64,000 bases of DNA from assembly GCF_013363755.1 (NCBI RefSeq), contig NZ_CP054841.1:496001-560000 (forward strand), read 5' to 3'. The position numbers and the translations under genes are program-made. Positions 62,038 to 64,000 of the stretch are shown piece after piece (the first letter of the stretch is position 1; each line of letters starts with the position of its first letter). The notes below the pieces were generated by a model that was given only the letters and a program-made list of their open reading frames with translations, was not told the origin of the DNA and ran no database searches. This stretch comes from Comamonas antarctica. GTDB taxonomy: Bacteria; Pseudomonadota; Gammaproteobacteria; Burkholderiales; Burkholderiaceae_C.

Positions 62038-62219
62038 AGCCGGCGCGCATGAAAAACCGTTTCCTGTCGCTGTGGGGCTGGCCCATCGTACTGGGCCTGC
62101 TCACGGCCATCGGCCTGGTCTCCGCGCTGTTCAGCGACGGCGGCTTCGGCGACCAGCTGTCGGGCGTGTGCCTGGGCATCGTCACGGCCGTGGGGCTGTG
62201 GTTCAGCTTCCGGCGCTGA
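62034..62219 (+). CDS. Small two-helix membrane protein
   Basis: A 61-residue protein with a basic start (MKPARMKNRF) and two hydrophobic helices (about 12-32 and 42-58) joined by a short acidic loop (SDGGFGDQ). GGGAGG precedes the ATG, which overlaps the stop of the PepSY gene (ATGA), so it is a genuine translated unit and probably a partner of that protein. Small membrane proteins of this size are often found behind PepSY_TM genes in iron clusters. Function unknown. Confidence 0.75.
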   Translation: MKPARMKNRFLSLWGWPIVLGLLTAIGLVSALFSDGGFGDQLSGVCLGIVTAVGLWFSFRR

Positions 62220-62243
62220 CGGCTGCCCCTTGCGCTGCCTGTC

Positions 62244-62552
62244 TCAGCGCACGGCGGGTGTTTCCTGGGCACGCGCAATGCGTGCCACACCCAGCTTGAG
62301 GCCGACCACGCCGAAGATGCGGTTCATGGTCTGGACGCTGCCTTCGCTGCGCTCCTGCTCGATATCCTGCAGCGTGCGATGGGCCACTCCGGTGAGTTTC
62401 GCCATCTCGGCCACGGTCAGCCGCATCGTGGTTCGGAGATGGCGCACCGCCTGCGGCAATGACCATTGCGGATGGGACAGCACATCCTCGATGGCCTGCT
62501 GGCGCAGTTCCAGTTGCTCGGCAATCGAAAGCGGGTTGAAACGTTTGTCCAT
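62244..62552 (-). CDS. HTH antitoxin-like partner of HipA (XRE type)
   Basis: A 102-residue DNA-binding protein. The helix-turn-helix lies at about residues 43-75 (MRLTVAEMAKLTGVAHRTLQ, DIEQERSEGSVQTMNRIF), as in HipB. It begins with ATG at 62552, 5 nt after the stop of the hipA-like gene, so it is the second gene of the pair. A longer frame upstream (to 62771) runs through the hipA-like gene and is rejected. It should neutralise the kinase and repress the shared promoter at 63887-63944. Confidence 0.85.
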   Translation of the reverse strand: MDKRFNPLSIAEQLELRQQAIEDVLSHPQWSLPQAVRHLRTTMRLTVAEMAKLTGVAHRTLQDIEQERSEGSVQTMNRIFGVVGLKLGVARIARAQETPAVR

Positions 62553-62557
62553 GGTGC

Positions 62558-63883
62558 TCAGGCCAATGCAGCCAGTTCCTGCGCCCGGGCCAGGAGGCCG
62601 GGGCGCAAGTGGTTCAACACGTCGGCATCGATACCCATGGCCTCGCCTTCGGCAGCAATGCGCCGCAGCGCGGGCACCATGGCCCGCAAGCCTTCCACCA
62701 GCGCCGCACGTTGCAGCAGCGCCGGGCCCTTCTTGCGGCGCGCGCGCTGCACCTGCCGCGCGCTTTCGCACACACTGTCGAGTACGCGTGACCAGTCGGG
62801 CCTGCCGCCGTCATTGCCCTCCCAGCGGATGCGCCGCGCAATGCCGTCGGGATGCAGGTACATGGGCGCGAAGTCGAACAGCGGCGTCAGCGTGATGCGG
62901 CCGGAAAAATCCCTTTGCAGGGCCGTGTTGCGCGCATGGTTGTCCTTGTTCCCCAACGCCAGATTGGCCACATCGCGCCGCAGGTATTCCAGCACCTCCT
63001 GCTGCGGGTCGGTGCAATAGCGCAGCAGCCCCTCACAGACCTGGTCATGCGAGGGGACGGCTTCGAAGCCGGGCATGCCGGTCAGCGTCGCAATGCTCTC
63101 CTGGGCCAGGCGCACGACCGCGCCATTTTCCACGCGGCGGTCGAAGCGCTCGATGAATAGCGCGCGCTCGCGCAGCACCAGCGGGGCATGCACCCGCATC
63201 CCCAGTTCCTTGGCCAACTGCATGTACACCGCTTCATGGCGCAGGATGCTGGCCAGGCCAGGATCGGTGCCGCGGCCAAACTTGACGATGTAATGCCTGC
63301 AGGCCTGCTCGTCCGGCAGCGTATGGTCCAGGTAAAGCAGCCCGTCATGGGCCCGCGTCAGCAGCACCTTGGGCCACTCGCCCTGCACTCCCGAGGAGCC
63401 GGCGACAAACAGACCATGTGCCGCCAGGTATTCGGAAAAATCGTCGCCGCGCTGCGCCACTTCCTCGTCGGTAAAGCCGCGGAAACCGCCGGCATGGTCG
63501 GCAAGCCAGGCGGCAGCTTCCTTGACGCGCAGGTTGCCAATGGGATTGCCGGAGCCGGCGAGCAGCAACGGCCAGTCGGCCACTGCGTCCGCCGTGGGCG
63601 GCAACCCCATGCGCCGCAGCAATTCCTGGCGGCCAAAGCCCTGGGGCAGCAGGTCGATGAGAAATACCGGCCAGTGCGCCAGTTGCACCGGCTCCAGACC
63701 CACGGGCCAGGCAGCGCACAGCGCATGCGCATCATTTTCCCGGCTGTGCTCGAAAGCCCAGTCGACCGCATAGCCGGTATACGACGGGCTTCTCCAGCCC
63801 GCGTTTTCCGGGCCGAGCAAGCGCACGCTGGCAACGTCATGCCAAGCGCCGGATGCATGCAACTGAAGGGTGCAATGACTCAT
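62558..63883 (-). CDS. hipA: HipA-family serine/threonine kinase (type II toxin)
   Basis: HipA-like kinase of 441 residues. The family kinase core is in the C-terminal half: a Gly-rich SGVQGEWPKVLL (164-175) with the ATP-binding Lys, HYIVKFGRG, RHEAVYMQLAKELG, the catalytic loop LALGNKDNHARN (309-319, Asp314) and the metal-binding Asp337 in PLFDFAPM. E. coli HipA phosphorylates glutamyl-tRNA synthetase and causes dormancy; whether this one has that target is unknown. The gene precedes its HTH partner, the reverse of hipBA. The start at 63883 is the first ATG after the operator region. Confidence 0.9.
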   Translation of the reverse strand: MSHCTLQLHASGAWHDVASVRLLGPENAGWRSPSYTGYAVDWAFEHSRENDAHALCAAWPVGLEPVQLAHWPVFLIDLLPQGFGRQELLRRMGLPPTADAVADWPLLLAGSGNPIGNLRVKEAAAWLADHAGGFRGFTDEEVAQRGDDFSEYLAAHGLFVAGSSGVQGEWPKVLLTRAHDGLLYLDHTLPDEQACRHYIVKFGRGTDPGLASILRHEAVYMQLAKELGMRVHAPLVLRERALFIERFDRRVENGAVVRLAQESIATLTGMPGFEAVPSHDQVCEGLLRYCTDPQQEVLEYLRRDVANLALGNKDNHARNTALQRDFSGRITLTPLFDFAPMYLHPDGIARRIRWEGNDGGRPDWSRVLDSVCESARQVQRARRKKGPALLQRAALVEGLRAMVPALRRIAAEGEAMGIDADVLNHLRPGLLARAQELAALA

Positions 63884-63886
63884 TTA

Positions 63887-63944
63887 CACGGAATTCTAGC
63901 AAATATAGGCCGTTTTGACCGCCTAATTAGATTACTTTTCCGTG
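63887..63944 (-). promoter_or_regulatory. Promoter/operator of the hip module
   Basis: Upstream of the kinase gene the base composition turns AT-rich. CACGGAA (63887-63893) and its exact inverse TTCCGTG (63938-63944) lie 51 bp apart, about five helical turns. Between them is an imperfect palindrome AGGC-C-GT-TTTG-AC-C-GCCT (63907-63924). These are the likely binding sites for the HTH partner. No further gene is recognisable up to the window end. Confidence 0.6.
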
Positions 63945-64000
63945 CAAATAGCATCAACGCAGTATTCAGAGAGCCGGGTGACAGTGCCTTTCACATGCCG

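Noticed and set aside
1..64000. Genomic island, prophage or insertion sequence
   Set aside because: No integrase, transposase, phage gene, tRNA or terminal repeat was found; base composition is even except for short AT-rich promoters.

Overview
The window is GC-rich, densely packed bacterial chromosome with almost no non-coding DNA. Codon use, TAGAAT-like -10 elements and the gene content (five Bug/TctC-type solute receptors, IclR/GntR/LysR-style local regulators, TcuB, FecIRA) fit a betaproteobacterium of the order Burkholderiales, most likely Comamonadaceae; this is inference from gene content, not a database match. I see no rRNA, tRNA, CRISPR array, insertion sequence or phage gene. The window opens just inside a tricarballylate-type operon and ends in the promoter of a HipA-type kinase gene.

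Layout. 25-2305: tcuB and a Bug receptor (tricarboxylate use). 2312-9350: a GntR/FCD regulator with a phased operator array, then a complete branched-chain-amino-acid-type ABC transporter (receptor, two permeases, two ATPases) followed after only 6 nt by a chemoreceptor gene. 9377-11013: proC and a small methyltransferase. 11123-13895: a citrate-synthase homologue with an N-terminal DNA-binding domain, divergent from a CaiB-family CoA-transferase. 13914-16882: a znuABC-type zinc importer with a strong Zur-like box, a 49-residue membrane mini-protein and a 7-copy 9-bp repeat inside the ZnuA signal peptide. 16883-22810: Bug receptor, L,D-transpeptidase, hybrid histidine kinase, YciF-like protein. 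23012-25371: aldo/keto reductase and a Na+/H+ antiporter with a structured leader that resembles the lithium (nhaA-I) riboswitch.

25430-29505: MFS transporter, short-chain dehydrogenase, FAH-family hydrolase and a divergent LysR gene, a partial deoxy-sugar-acid pathway. 29456-35869: macAB plus an outer-membrane factor, tightly overlapped, divergent from glutathione reductase. 35901-44698: aconitase, GntR regulator, a signal-less binding protein and an MFS gene on one strand; a beta-propeller lactonase and two Bug receptors on the other, around a divergent promoter with phased TGCA motifs. 44714-48470: LysR regulator, cupin, MFS and TauE/SafE permease. 48513-54064: a TPP-dependent decarboxylase-like enzyme divergent from a Bug receptor and an FMN 2-hydroxyacid oxidase, plus LysR and cupin genes. 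54396-62219: a Fur-box-controlled FecI-FecR-FecA iron signalling system, a second TonB receptor, a PepSY reductase-like membrane protein and a 61-residue membrane protein. 62244-64000: a HipA kinase with its HTH partner in reversed gene order.

Taken together, this is a chromosomal stretch of nutrient-scavenging modules, each an importer or binding protein, one or two catabolic enzymes and a dedicated regulator, with metal homeostasis (zinc, iron, possibly lithium/sodium) in between. The items most worth following are the HTH-citrate synthase/CoA-transferase pair, the putative lithium riboswitch, the Zur-box mini-protein, the phased operator arrays, the transporter-chemoreceptor operon and the reversed hip module.
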